From positions 21,142,001-21,206,000 of the forward strand of contig JBANAY010000003.1 in assembly GCA_037952775.1 (NCBI GenBank): a stretch of 64,000 nucleotides of DNA. The letters are read 5' to 3'. Positions within the stretch are counted from its first letter, which is position 1, and each line of letters starts with the position of its first letter. This DNA comes from Clonostachys chloroleuca. Taxonomy: Eukaryota > Ascomycota > Sordariomycetes > Hypocreales > Bionectriaceae. The translations under genes were made by a program, and so were the position numbers. Under the pieces are notes generated by a model. The model ran no database searches, was not told the DNA's origin, and saw only the letters and a program-made list of their open reading frames with translations. This document shows, one piece after another, positions 36,100 to 47,179 of the stretch.

Positions 36100-39059
36100 C
36101 TTGAAAGATTATTAGTGATTTTGCTTTGTTTATTGCTCGTGGGGGCTTTTGTTGGTGTAAGTGCTGTTCGGTAAGAACAGGTATTGTATGTAGTGTAGTT
36201 TTGGCAAGAGACCAGCTCAAGTGGTAGTGGTAGTATCAACAGGGCCAGACGAGATCCAGTCTCGTGTGTAAGTGAATATGGCGAGTTTGAGATTGAGGGC
36301 GAGGTTGAGGACGAGGAGGGCCAAGCAACCAGGCAGGCCAGATCTAAGTCGAGAGGATGAGGATGAGGAAGAGAGAAATTAAGGGCTCGTAGAGAGGCCT
36401 GGAGGGAAAGGTAGAGGAGAGGAACGATTGGGAAAGAATCGCTTGGTTTCTGAGGAAAATTCTCATGGCCTAGAGAGCAGGAGGCCGGGTTCTTATCCTT
36501 GGGACGTCCAGTGGCCGTGGATGCTTGATGGCAGAAACGCCTGTGGAGCCAGGGTCCAGACGAGAGAGTCGCGGGTCATCTGGCACGCACCGAAGCAGTC
36601 GATCTGAAACGCGAAAGAGACCAGACCAGACCCCCTTGGCGGGCGACTAGCCGACACGAGGATGTTGTGGCATGGCCGGCAGGTGTCGAAGGACGCCTGT
36701 CTGATCATCGCAGCTGCAGCCAGTCTCTCGCACACGGCGGCGGTGGTGGTGGTAGTGCAGCAGCCGGTGGGTGGTACTACAGCAGTCGGTGGGTAGGGCC
36801 CGTTTCCTGGGGTTGGAGCGATGGCTGCACGTCGGCGGCCTGTGAGTGGCCGGCGCCAACTAGCCCGTGCGTTAGCGCCAGCAGCCCGTCCCAGTGGACT
36901 GACGGCACGAGAAAAGTGCGCTGTGGAGCCGCTAAAGAACACACGCAGAAGCCCCATCGGCAGACCAGCAAAAACACGCTGCCACGTCTTGTCCCACCCG
37001 AACACACGGACGCCCAGCCCATGCTGCGATGCGCGACGACGTGGACTGCGTTGCCATGGACGCCCTGCCTGTTCTGATTTTTCCTGCTTGGCCCTCTGCT
37101 TGATGCAGTGGTTCACACCGCGACCGCCTGCTCGCGCGTGCCACCACTTTGTTTTCTGTTCGCTAGCGCGTGACTCATTCTTCTCGCTTGGCTGTCCCCG
37201 GCAGGTGCCTCGCTGGTCCTCACGTCGTACTGGAGGTCATCATCGTGAAATGAAATCTCACGGTAGTAGGTAGTAGGCGTCCAGCCAAGAAGGCACCGTG
37301 CTATTCGCAGCCTCCACGGGCGCTTGCTGGCTGCTCCCGGCCCTCTCGCTGCCGTCGCTGCTATTTTTGCCCGCTGCTTAAATAAGACAATCTGCCGTCT
37401 GGCTGCTCCCATTCGCCGGCGCCTAAGAACCACTGGCCAATTTCTTCTGCCGAGCGGCTACCTCAAACAGCCGGGCCTCACGCAGCCAACAGCCATCTCC
37501 GACCGATGGCATTACCTGGGGTCCGCTCCCGTGCCGCCAGGCAGAGTCATGTCGTACTGTGTACTGTAGTACCTCGATGCCACGAGAAAGGGCGGCTGCG
37601 GAAATTTACTCCATCCATGCACAGCCCCATCCTCGTCGCGGGCGCGTAATTCCTCAATGCTCGACTGCCCAAGGCGCGAACGCATCATTCGTGCCTAACA
37701 CGCCATTGGCCCAGCTGCACCCCGGTCGTCGATCTGATTGGCAGCTCACGGCAGCTCACCACGAGCGCGGTGATTTTCGCGCCCCCATGTGGACTCGCCC
37801 GACGGGCTTCTTCCTCCAGAAAAGAAACCGCGTTGCACCGACACCGCGCCGGCCAATGGGAGCGTGTCGGCCAACGACTGGCCAGGATTGCTTCCGGGGC
37901 CAGGGGCCACGGAGCGAGAGCATGGGGGAGGATCCAAGGGAAGACAACCCGACATTGCGGGCATTTTCCCAGCAGTAGATCAAAACCTTCAGTCCGGATT
38001 CCGACTAGACTGCGGTGTGCAGGTTACTGACACTGGCGAACGGCAAGGTCTCAGTCACCACGCCCAAAGGCCGATCGATCTCTGCGACATGTCCACCAGC
38101 TGGTCCATGCTGCCCCTGTTCCAGGACCCGGACCGCACAACAAAAAAACCAACCCAAAGCCCTACCCTATGTCTGTTTAAACGCCGACCGCTGAGCAAAG
38201 CCTCATTATGCGTACGTCAACCTGGCGGTTAAAAAAAGTCATGCAAGAGAAAGGAAATAGAACCGACAAAATGCTCCGAGCCGTTATTGATAGATTTCTA
38301 CTGCACGTAATGTCAATTTTGCTCTACAGAGAACGATAATAGGAACCATCCTTATGGTTTGTGCGGAGAGCCGATGCCAGCTCTCCCAACAACTTTTTTT
38401 TCTATAATCCCTGGGGGTTGACGTTTCTCCCCACCTGTATCAGCACATCCAGCAACGACCTATCAAACCGTAGCCCTACGAGTGTGAGTCAGTCCAGAAT
38501 GTGAAACCTTGTATGCGACGCGAAGGAAAAAAGCAGGGTGGCATAATTGATGGATGCAATGACAACACAACGTCACCGCTGCCCCCCTCCTCCACCGTCC
38601 CCAGACATTCACATTCATCCAAAAGCACGTCTCAGCACACTGACTGGTCGGATGTTGGTGACCCAAAACGGCACCGTGACTCTATTGCTAACTCCCAAAC
38701 ACTTGTCTCCTCTATCGCCAAGCTGCATAACGGATTACAGACAAAAGGACTATTACCGCCTAGCGCCAAAGAGTTTCCCTTCCCATCTTTGCTCATCCCC
38801 CAGGACGTAGTACATAGTAACCCCACATTTCGCGAATCCTTCCTCTCGCCCATGTCTATGATAATACGGACTATACTGAAATGTGATGTAGGTATGTATG
38901 TTGTTGTGCAGCGAAGCTTCCTCGACCACTCGCCACATTAGGTTCTCTTCTCGTGCTGCCGCCCCCTCCCATCCATCTTCTTTCGAACTTCTTCACGCGA
39001 CTTTTCCCTTGGTCTTTATGTATGTCTTGGTACGTTTGAGGAATTCTCCGACCGGCAGC
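36100..39059. other. Long intergenic region, upstream of the conserved fungal gene
   Basis: Nearly 3 kb without a supported gene. On the minus strand the 400 bases next to 36100 are CT-rich, like a long leader, so transcription of the neighbouring gene may start near 36450. The GC-rich segment 36490-38000 has long but motif-less open frames on both strands (for example a 207-codon frame at 36493-37116 on the minus strand), which I attribute to base composition. The right end flanks the 3' end of the VPS9-domain gene. Confidence 0.45.
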
Positions 39060-42000
39060 CTAGCTCGACTCACCACGGCCACTCGTCTCTTCCACACTCC
39101 CTGCTGCTGCCAGGCTCTCGTCCACCATCTCTCTATCCTGCACCTGGAGCCCGCCCGACCGTGGCGGCGGCTCCCACCTCCTCCTGCTGCTGCTGCCGCC
39201 TTCGCTCTCTGCGTTGCCCTCCCTCAGCTTCCGCAGGGCCCGCACCATGCCGTCGAGCTTCGTCCGCTCCTGGTACACCATCCCCCTCACGTAGTCGCGG
39301 ATCACTGCCACGCCCATCCTGTCGTGCATGTCCTGCCAGCCCGCCAGCTCCCCAGCCACCGTCTGCTGCGTGTACCGCAGCTCCTTGGCCAGGTACAGCG
39401 CCTCCCCCGCGACTTGCGAGCCCGCTCCTCCCTCTCATCCTGGAAGCGCTGGCGCGTGTCATCGAGTAGGCCCAGCGGCCACCTCGTTGGACGCGAGGCC
39501 GCACTCTCGTTGCGCTCCGCATCCTTCTTCGCCGCCTGAATCTGGTTGATCAGCGTCGTTGGGCGCGACAGAGCCGAAAGGAGGCCCTGCACCGTAGACT
39601 GTATGCCCAGAAGGGATGTGTGCAGCGTGACCGATGCGTTCGACTGCGCGGGCATGATGGCCCGGACGTAGGTCTCGAACGCATTCATGTGCCATGGGGG
39701 TAGGAACTGCAACGTCGTCACCATCCGGTGGAGGAGCACCGACGAGTCGTACATGTCTGTGACGAAGTTTTATCCCATGTTAGCCGTGAATCACTGATAT
39801 CAAACATATAAACAAGAACAGGGGTAAAACTTACCAGCCGCAGCGAGCGCAATGCTGTTGGCCCGCCTCGTCACGCTCTTAGTCGAGTAGCTGACACTTC
39901 TGACCATCTCACGTGCGTGGTTGATGAACTGCTCGACCTCCCTCACGTTCTCCACCGGTTCGTACTCATCCTTGACCCTCTCCATCCTCGTCTCTGCCTT
40001 GAGTTTAGACCGCTCTTGCATCATCTCCAACTGCAGCTCTGGGACCAAGAAGAACTCCCACAGCATTTCGTGGGTAGCAAAGGTTGGGTGGTTGAGTAGA
40101 ACCTTAAGGGCCGAGTCCGTCTTGGCTTGGATGTCACGGAGAATGGCTCTTGACGGTTTCGAAGGAATCTGAAAGGGAGACCGTGTGTCCGACATGGAGG
40201 GTAGCCAGGAAGCCGGGTTCTCGTCAGCTAGAAGCTGCAAGAGCTGCTCAAACTCCGCCAAGGATCGTCGACTGGTTGTGACCGTGTAGCTCTCGCGCGC
40301 AGTGGGTGCTGCCGACTTAAGCACCAGTCGTACGTTTCCATCTTCCACGAAGAAGGCCCGGACCACGCCGGTGATCCGCCCTTCGCGCCCGGCTTGCATG
40401 CTAAAGAGCGCCAGATCATCTATACGGTTTCGGACGTCGTCATCCTTGGCCAGCTCCACGGCTGTCAGGCCGCGTAGCTCCTTTGCTGCAATATCTACCC
40501 TTGCATCGGCAAAGAGTGCCCGTACCATGTCGTATCTTCCATACTTGCTGGCGACCATGAGCGCCGTGAATCGCTTCTCATTCGTGGCATTCACATCGAC
40601 GTCGCAGAAGTCTAGCAAGCCGCTCGCAATCACCGGGTCGTTGATAATGTGAAGTAGTGTGTTGCCCTTATTATCAACATGCTCATCCAAATGTAGTGGT
40701 TCGTTGTCCATCTGTGCGTCCCTTGCTGCTTCGAGCCCGGCCTTGACCATCTCATGGTAGTTGGCGTGATCGTATGACCGGCACAGGGCAAAGAGTGGCG
40801 TTTGGCCATTCTTATCTCGTTGGCGCCATGGAACGAGGTGAGCAACTCGTGGGATCAAGAAAGGTGCATTAAAAAGGTAGTGGCCCACGGTTCGCCCCCA
40901 GATGTCTGGAAGTGCGAAGTACAGGGCCAGCTGCTCCTGGCTCGTCTTGTTGGTAAGGACGTCCAGCAGCATATCGATGATTTCTTTGTGTCCTAATTGG
41001 ACCGCTGCAATTAATAGGGTCGTATCTTCATTATTCACATCCTCTAATAGATCTTGCACAGGGTAGTACTGTGACAACGACAGGAGATAGCTCAGAGCCT
41101 GTGGCTGCTCACTCTGAATCGCCATCATCAAAATGGATTCGCCAAAGGCGTTGTTCGTTTGTGACAGACGTTCCACGGATATGTCGCCCTCTAGCGCGCT
41201 ACCAAGAGACGCAAGGCTTGCTGTGCGAGAGTGGAACGATATTTCCGAGTTACTAGAGAGGCTACGAGTGTCCATGGCCACCCTCTTAACCCTGCGTATT
41301 GGGAAAGCAGGTGTGTCTCCATTGAGCTCCGTATTGTTTTGGAAGGGAAATACATGGCTCAGATCAGAGCCTTGGGAGAACCTCTCTGTTGTTGTGAGAG
41401 CTAGTGAAGACCTCCTCGAAGAGCCGTTGAGTAGGCTCCAAGTCCCCGATCCTCTTCTTGACCTTGGCCATTCAGGGGAATCTGGAGCATCATCAATAGC
41501 CGACGTACTGGGCTCCATGATGCCTCTTAACTCGTCCATATTGCCATTCTTTGCCGCATCCCAGAGAGCCTTGTTTTTTCTGCTTGCCCGCCTCAGGCCA
41601 GAAGAATCCATGAGTAGATATGTCAAGACTGCTTCGAATGTACTCAGCGCATATCCCAACTCGCCGCTATCGACGTCATCAATAAAAATGAAATTTCGGA
41701 TGTAGGTGAACCTCGCCTGTAAGTGGCGAACTTGAGATCGTATAACAACATATAGTAATAGTGAAACTAGAGTGTCGGCGTTCACAGTCATGATGGTTTT
41801 CTCTGATGTTCCACCGGCAGATGCGTCTCCGTTGGGTCCTGTTAATTGCGACACTGTCTTGACTGTTGAAAGTAGTAGATCCAGCATCTCCTGGGGACAA
41901 AGTGAGTTGGCTATCTTCTTGAATTCCTCAATGGCAGGCCCGAGTTGGATGAGGAGGTCGTGCTTAGCTTTCAGACCCCCATCGATACGGATCCCCAGCT

Positions 42001-43152
42001 GGGAAATATCAATGAACTCCATCTTCCGTATCTTTGCCTCAAGCTCCAGGTCTTCGGGGCGCTTGAGAGTGCAAAGCCGAGGGAATAGTAGGTGATTGAC
42101 ATTCTCAGCAACATAGCGCTCTATGAGTTTCTCAACCAACGGCCCCGTGAGATCCGTCGTTGCGCCTAAGAGAGACAATTGCTGCTTATCAACCCCCTGA
42201 AAGAGATCAATTGCCGTAGTTACGGCCGTTTCAAGAGAGGCCCTCAAGATGTCCTCGTCGTCTTCGGCATAGAAGTCATCAGTAATCGGAAGCTTGCGAG
42301 ATCCCGCATCACTTGGTTTAACAGACGTGCTGTTTGATCTTGCCTTGCTCATGGCAATCTTGAAAGGGCCATCCGGGATCGGATCGGGGATAACTTCGGC
42401 TGACGGAGGCGGCGGGAGTGGTTTCTGAAAGGTTGTGGTGAATTCAAGGAAGAGCTTTTCCAGACCAGTATGCATCTGTCGCGCGATCATAGGGAAGTTA
42501 TTAAGGAGGTCGTGGAAGCTCCTGATGTCTTTCTTCTTCGGCGCGGGATTGTCATTAGTATCAGTCTTGGACACCTGATGCTGCTGTGAGAGCATGCGTC
42601 GTCGTACTCCCGGCACAAGAACTGCGGGCGTTATCTTGACCTCCTCCCATACTCCGACAAGCGGTTTCGAAATGAAGTATAATAGCCATTGTCGTGGTTC
42701 GAAAACGTCGGGGTAGTAGGTATTGTCACTCAGAATTTGCGCCTGAACCAGTGTCTTGAAACCTGGGAGTGAGAGGGATTAGCTTGCGACTACTATCCTC
42801 CAATGATGATGACCAACTTACCCTTGTTGCTGTAGACAAACGAGTCCTTGATGATGACGCTCCTGCCGTTAAGCGTGGACAGCTGCTTGGCCTTGCCCCT
42901 TACCTCGCGCAGGTTTGGAGCGCCGTCTTTCGCCCCAGGCCCGGCGCCTGGTGGCGGAATGCGGAGGACATGACTGGCGAGGAAGTCCTCGGAGGTTATG
43001 ACCTCGTTGACGGCGGCGCCGCTCTCGGTCTCTCGGGACGTGAGGAGCACATCCGTCAGGGGCACCAGAAGGATATGGTGGTGGACGGGGGTGCACTGGG
43101 AGGCTACCGAGCTCTTGAAGAAAGCGGCAAGGAAGGGGTTTAGAGGTTGCAT
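39060..43152 (-). CDS. VPS9-domain Rab5 GEF with ankyrin repeats and PX-like region (Varp-like), frame interrupted once
   Basis: This is a predicted endosomal guanine-nucleotide exchange factor. The VPS9 domain lies at about residues 280-500, including ERYVAENVNHLLFPRL, VNADTLVSLLLYVVIRSQ and GYALSTFEAVLTYLL. Ankyrin-type repeats follow in the middle (GESILMMAIQSEQPQALSYL; DTTLLIAAVQLGHKEIIDML; GNTLLHIINDP; FTALMVASKYGRYDMVRALF; LTAVELA). A PX-like segment follows (ESYTVTTSRRSLAEFEQLLQLL... WLPSM), then a C-terminal helical region. Introns are 42763-42821 and 39757-39834. The frame breaks near 39410-39416: one extra G in a G5 run joins RARKSRG to EALYLAKELRYTQQ and gives 1,318 residues. The stop at 39060 overlaps a possible donor (GTGAGT), so a further small exon cannot be excluded. 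The layout recalls animal ANKRD27/Varp. Confidence 0.88.
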
Positions 43153-44706
43153 TCACTCGGCTTGCTGTGCGATTGAGGTGAAGCTGGTCAGGTCCGGGGT
43201 GAGGACGGGCGAGGGCTAGGAGGCTGATAGCTGGATGGGGCGCTGTGCGACAGCTCGAAGTTCCATTAAACGACGGTGGTGCAGCAACGTGCTGTCGCGA
43301 ACCGAGTACAAGCTACGGCGGAATGGTATCAACGGATTCAACGGAGCATTGCGCAGAGAGAAGGGAGCTGGGTGGTGGTGTCCCTGGGTCAGGGTATGGC
43401 GTCTCGGCGAAGGTCGATGGAATGACGGAGAGGTGCGACTCGGCAGTTCCGGGACGAAGGAGAAGGCTGGCTGGGGTGATTGCACGTGTAGCGCTTGGCC
43501 GGCGTCTCTGGCTGCGATTGAGGAGCGTTAAGGTGTGATCGAAGCACGGAGGATGGTGGACGGCGTCGGGGGAGATTAGACGGAAGTGGGTGGCGGTAGG
43601 TCAAGGTGGTGGTAGCTGGCCGACTTCAATATATTGACTGCGTCAAACGGCGATCTGCCTGGGAGCTGCTGCGTGTCTAGGTGATCCGGCATGGATTGAT
43701 GGGGCATGGCTTTAGGGGGCTTCCGCCTGTGACGATGCTGCGGACCCCTGCAGATGGCCCCAGAGTCAGCCACTCCAGGGCGGTGCAGCGCCTGACAGGG
43801 CCTGTAGCGCTTGGGCCACCCTTAGTGGTTGTTGAGCCTATCTGGCGATGATTCAGCCTAGGGTAGGGTATCTGGCTGTCTGCAGCAATGGAACTTAACC
43901 TATACCTTGCGGAGTAGAGCAAAAGCAAATCTCACTCCTGTCTTGGGGTCAAACTTTGAGACCTGGAATCTAATCTTTTTGGGGTATAGAAACATAACTA
44001 AGCTAGAAACAGAAGAATCTCATTCATTCGATCCCCATTTCTATAAATATATGATGTGTTATTGATAACAACAACTTGGTGTGAAACAGCTTGTGCTAGC
44101 TGCTCGTGCAAGCCGAATCCATCTTGGCGAGATCGTAGTACAGCTTCATTATCAGGCATCACATCTCTTAACCCTCATTACGATAACGCACCCCCTCTGG
44201 TTCCGGTGTACTGCTCCGATAATTTGGATCCACGGCTTTTCAGGTACGGGACAAGCTTCTAGTGACCTAGCTTTGACAGTCGTTCACTCACGATGCTTGC
44301 CATCGACAGCTGCCAGCCCATCGGCTCGGTATCATATGAGACACAGCTGCCATTGAGGTGGCAGCGCGGCTGTTTGACAGACATTGAATAAGAATGAACG
44401 ATGTTAGTTTGAGAGTGAACGGTACGAGCCTTGATCAATGGACATATATAAAAGATTTCACTGACGTGTTAAGAAAATACTTGAATATTGCTATAGAACA
44501 TGTATATTTAATAAGTTTAACAATTTCAGATGTACAATTTAGCAGAATCAGTGCTGAGAGCCCGCTTCTCACCACTGAAAATTTGTCAACGTTGTTGGTG
44601 ATTAGCGCAAAGAAAAGATTTTGGTGTAGAGCTCTGCGTAGCTGCATAGGACAGCCGTTTGGAATGACGGCTGACATAGGAAATTGATTTTCGGCCCTCG
44701 CAAGCT
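43153..44706. other. Intergenic region
   Basis: These 1.55 kb lie between the upstream side of the VPS9-domain gene and the 3' end of the C2H2 gene. The first 500 bases are GC-rich on the VPS9 promoter side; 43900-44690 is AT-rich. Short open frames have no motif. Confidence 0.5.
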
Positions 44707-45975
44707 CTAGCGAAAGATCCTCCGAAGGAGGTGTCTCAACACCATGTTACCACCATCTTCGCCCTCATCGTATGGGTTGCGGAATATCTTTCCAGTCTCC
44801 CTGGTGTAGGTTCGCAGCTGGTCAACGTCTCTGAATATCCGAACCTTTTTCCCGCTTTGATTTCGTCCCCAATCAATCAAATCCACGATGTTGACGTGCT
44901 TATTTCGTGCAGCCTGCGGTCCAAATTAGCATGAACACGCCAGATTCGTCGCTCATATTCATACCTTCTTGCACAGCGCACACGTTGGCGGAGGGGGCTC
45001 GATGCCTACTGCACGACAGAGAGAATGCCAGGCCGCCAGATCATCGTCTGCACCATACCACATCTCAAGCTCGGTAGCCAATGCATCTTGATATCTGTCC
45101 CATGCATCCTTCCCCTCGGGATCGCCCCGTTCCCAGCCCTCAAGGTCCCGTAACTTGGCAAACGACGTAGATGACGGGAGAGAAGGGTCGTATTTGAAAC
45201 TCCGAAAAGAGCCGAAGAACGTGTCCAAGGGGGTTTTTGATTTCTGTCCATGGACTGGAGAGTCCCGCAAGTGAGCCTCTAAAGCCCCCTTGCTTTGGAA
45301 TTTGCGATCACAAGTCTGGCAGTCGAGGGTCGCATCATGAGCCGGCGACTTCATATGCTGCTTCAGTCCTTCATCGCTTTTGAAAGATCGACTACAAATC
45401 TTGCAGTCAAAGGTCGGTGCATGTGCTGGCGACTGCATGTGCTGTTGCAGTGCCTCATCGCTTTTGAAGGATCGATCACAGTTCTTGCAGAGAAAGGTCG
45501 GATCATGAGCTGGAGATTTCATATGTTGTTTTAGTGCCTCGTCATTTTTGAAAGATCGATTGCAACTTTTGCAGTCAAAAGTCGGTGCATGTGCTGGCGA
45601 CTGCAGATGCTGTTGCAATGCCTCCTCGCTTTTGAAGGATCGACCGCATGTCTTACAGTCTACGGACGGTAAGTGAACAGGGGAAGTTTTCAAATGCTGC
45701 TCTAGCGCATCCTTGGTCATGAACTTTCGATCGCAAGTATCGCAGTAGAATGGAGCATGTGCCCGCGAAGTTTGCAGATGCTGCCGTAGCGCCTCGTCGC
45801 TACTGAAAGAACGATCGCAGGGAGCGCAAAGGGACGGCATCATGCCTGTGGTGCCATACCAGTGATACACGGATTTCTGTAGTAGAGAATCTAGATATTT
45901 CGAACCTCTGGAGCGGGGAGTCGACGGCCTCATTATACACGTCACGCATGGGAAATGGACATGCCGTGTAACCAT
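44707..45975 (-). CDS. Tandem C2H2 zinc-finger protein with conserved fungal C-terminal domain
   Basis: The 405-residue product carries seven C2H2 fingers at about residues 50-245, each close to 27 residues and of the form CxxCxRSFKSDEALxQHxxSPAH, with short APTFD/DPTFL linkers. Fingers 3-4 and 5-6 look like copies of a two-finger unit. After a linker, an exon joined across a 51-nt intron (44914-44964) adds a C-terminal domain with NKHVNIVDLIDWG and LRTYTRETGKIF, ending in LLRRIFR. I have seen this C-terminal pattern in fungal finger proteins but know no function. DNA, RNA or protein binding are all possible. A divergent membrane-protein gene begins 427 bp away. The start is the first ATG; a second in-frame choice is the MM of GTTGMMPSL, just before finger 1. 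Confidence 0.85.
45245..45835 (-). repeat. 81-bp imperfect repeats encoding C2H2 fingers
   Basis: Seven consecutive units of about 81 bp encode the fingers of the C2H2 gene. Units 3-6 are the most alike and alternate between two types (QQH...APTFD and KQH...DPTFL/DATLD). Confidence 0.85.
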
Positions 45976-46402
45976 GGAGGCTCAGCTACATCCAATGATG
46001 TTGTGACACAGAAGCATCGGCGCCTGATGCAGACTGAAGAAGAGCCAACAGCCCATAAACCTTCTCATTAGGTATGTTGGTGGTGGGCTCGGCTGTTTTT
46101 TTCCAGGGGTCTCGAGAGCTGAAAGAACTTGTTAATCCATTTGCGTTTATGAGAAACTTGGGTAACATTTGGCCCTTGCCATATGCTGTTGGTTCACGAG
46201 AAGCTCGCTTGCTTGCTATACAGCAGCGATGAGGTTCTGGGCATTTCCGCTCAACTACTGCCCATTTATGACAACCCCATGGTTCTATATATAATGCCTG
46301 AACCATCCTCGACATAACTCATGAGCCTCATGTATTCCAGTACTGTTTGATCTACCCAACTCATCCCCAGCCCAGTCAAAGCTCAGAACAAACCTATCGA
46401 AA
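45976..46402. promoter_or_regulatory. Divergent intergenic region between the C2H2 and membrane-protein genes
   Basis: These 427 bases contain the upstream sequences of both divergent genes. No TATA box or known operator is recognised. Shared control is inference from the arrangement. Confidence 0.5.
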
Positions 46403-47011
46403 ATGTCTGCGATCAAAGACGATGGCAAGCCAAGCCCCGTGGATCTCACGAGCGTTGTTGGCACTTGGTTGGCGGCTGGGTTGGCCATTGTCGCGCTGCT
46501 GGGCGTGGTCGCGCCACTGCTTGCTATCCAGTCATCGATGAGCGACAAAAACCGACCGTTGAACGCCGTCCAAGATCTACCCCAGAAATACATCAGCCAG
46601 GGATACCATCTCTGGACGGGATATCGGGCCTTTCGTAATCCATCGGTCTATATCTTGGGACTGACAATCCTTAGTGGGCAGGAAGACCGCTTTACGGCAT
46701 TGCGATGGAATACATCACCATGGCACCGACATGAGAAATTCACCGACTATCTTGCTTCCGATGTGTTATTATCATCCTCTCTGGACGAGCCGGAAGTCAA
46801 GTCCATCCGTCTAGCCCTCGGCACTTTATTCATCATGGATAAAGGATTCAGGGCCTGGAAGACATTCATCTGCGTCCCGAGTGTAAAAGTAGATGTCAGA
46901 CAAAACGGCCGTTTGCAACAGTTGAAAACCACCTCAGAGAACAAGGAGCCTACTCCTTTGATGTTAGGAAGTTGGGGTTTTACGTGGGGAAAGGAACAAC
47001 TACGATACTAG
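46403..47011 (+). CDS. Single-pass membrane protein of unknown function
   Basis: The 202-residue protein has one strong membrane span at about residues 18-42 (VGTWLAAGLAIVALLGVVAPLL) preceded by PSPVDLTSVVG. A soluble part follows with GYHLWTGYRAFRNP and ALGTLFIMDKGFRAWKTF. I recall similar DLTxxVGTW-membrane proteins in other filamentous fungi, usually longer, so this copy may be shortened; function is unknown. It is intronless and divergent from the C2H2 gene, and converges on CYP51 with 168 bp between stops. Confidence 0.65.
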   Translation: MSAIKDDGKPSPVDLTSVVGTWLAAGLAIVALLGVVAPLLAIQSSMSDKNRPLNAVQDLPQKYISQGYHLWTGYRAFRNPSVYILGLTILSGQEDRFTALRWNTSPWHRHEKFTDYLASDVLLSSSLDEPEVKSIRLALGTLFIMDKGFRAWKTFICVPSVKVDVRQNGRLQQLKTTSENKEPTPLMLGSWGFTWGKEQLRY

Positions 47012-47179
47012 GTACGTTAGACACAATCGCCATGTTCAAGGTACAAATTGACAACTTATATACGAGTTCAATATACTAAGCGTAACAGGCATCTATCTCT
47101 TGAGTGTATTATTTCATTACAATCGCAACTCCCGTTGCCGTTGCGTTTTAATTTGCTTCATCCCTTTCTCTCCCTTAAT

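Noticed and set aside
36493..37116. 207-codon minus-strand frame upstream of the conserved fungal gene
   Set aside because: Arg/Ala/Pro-rich composition typical of GC-rich non-coding DNA; no motif and no start context.
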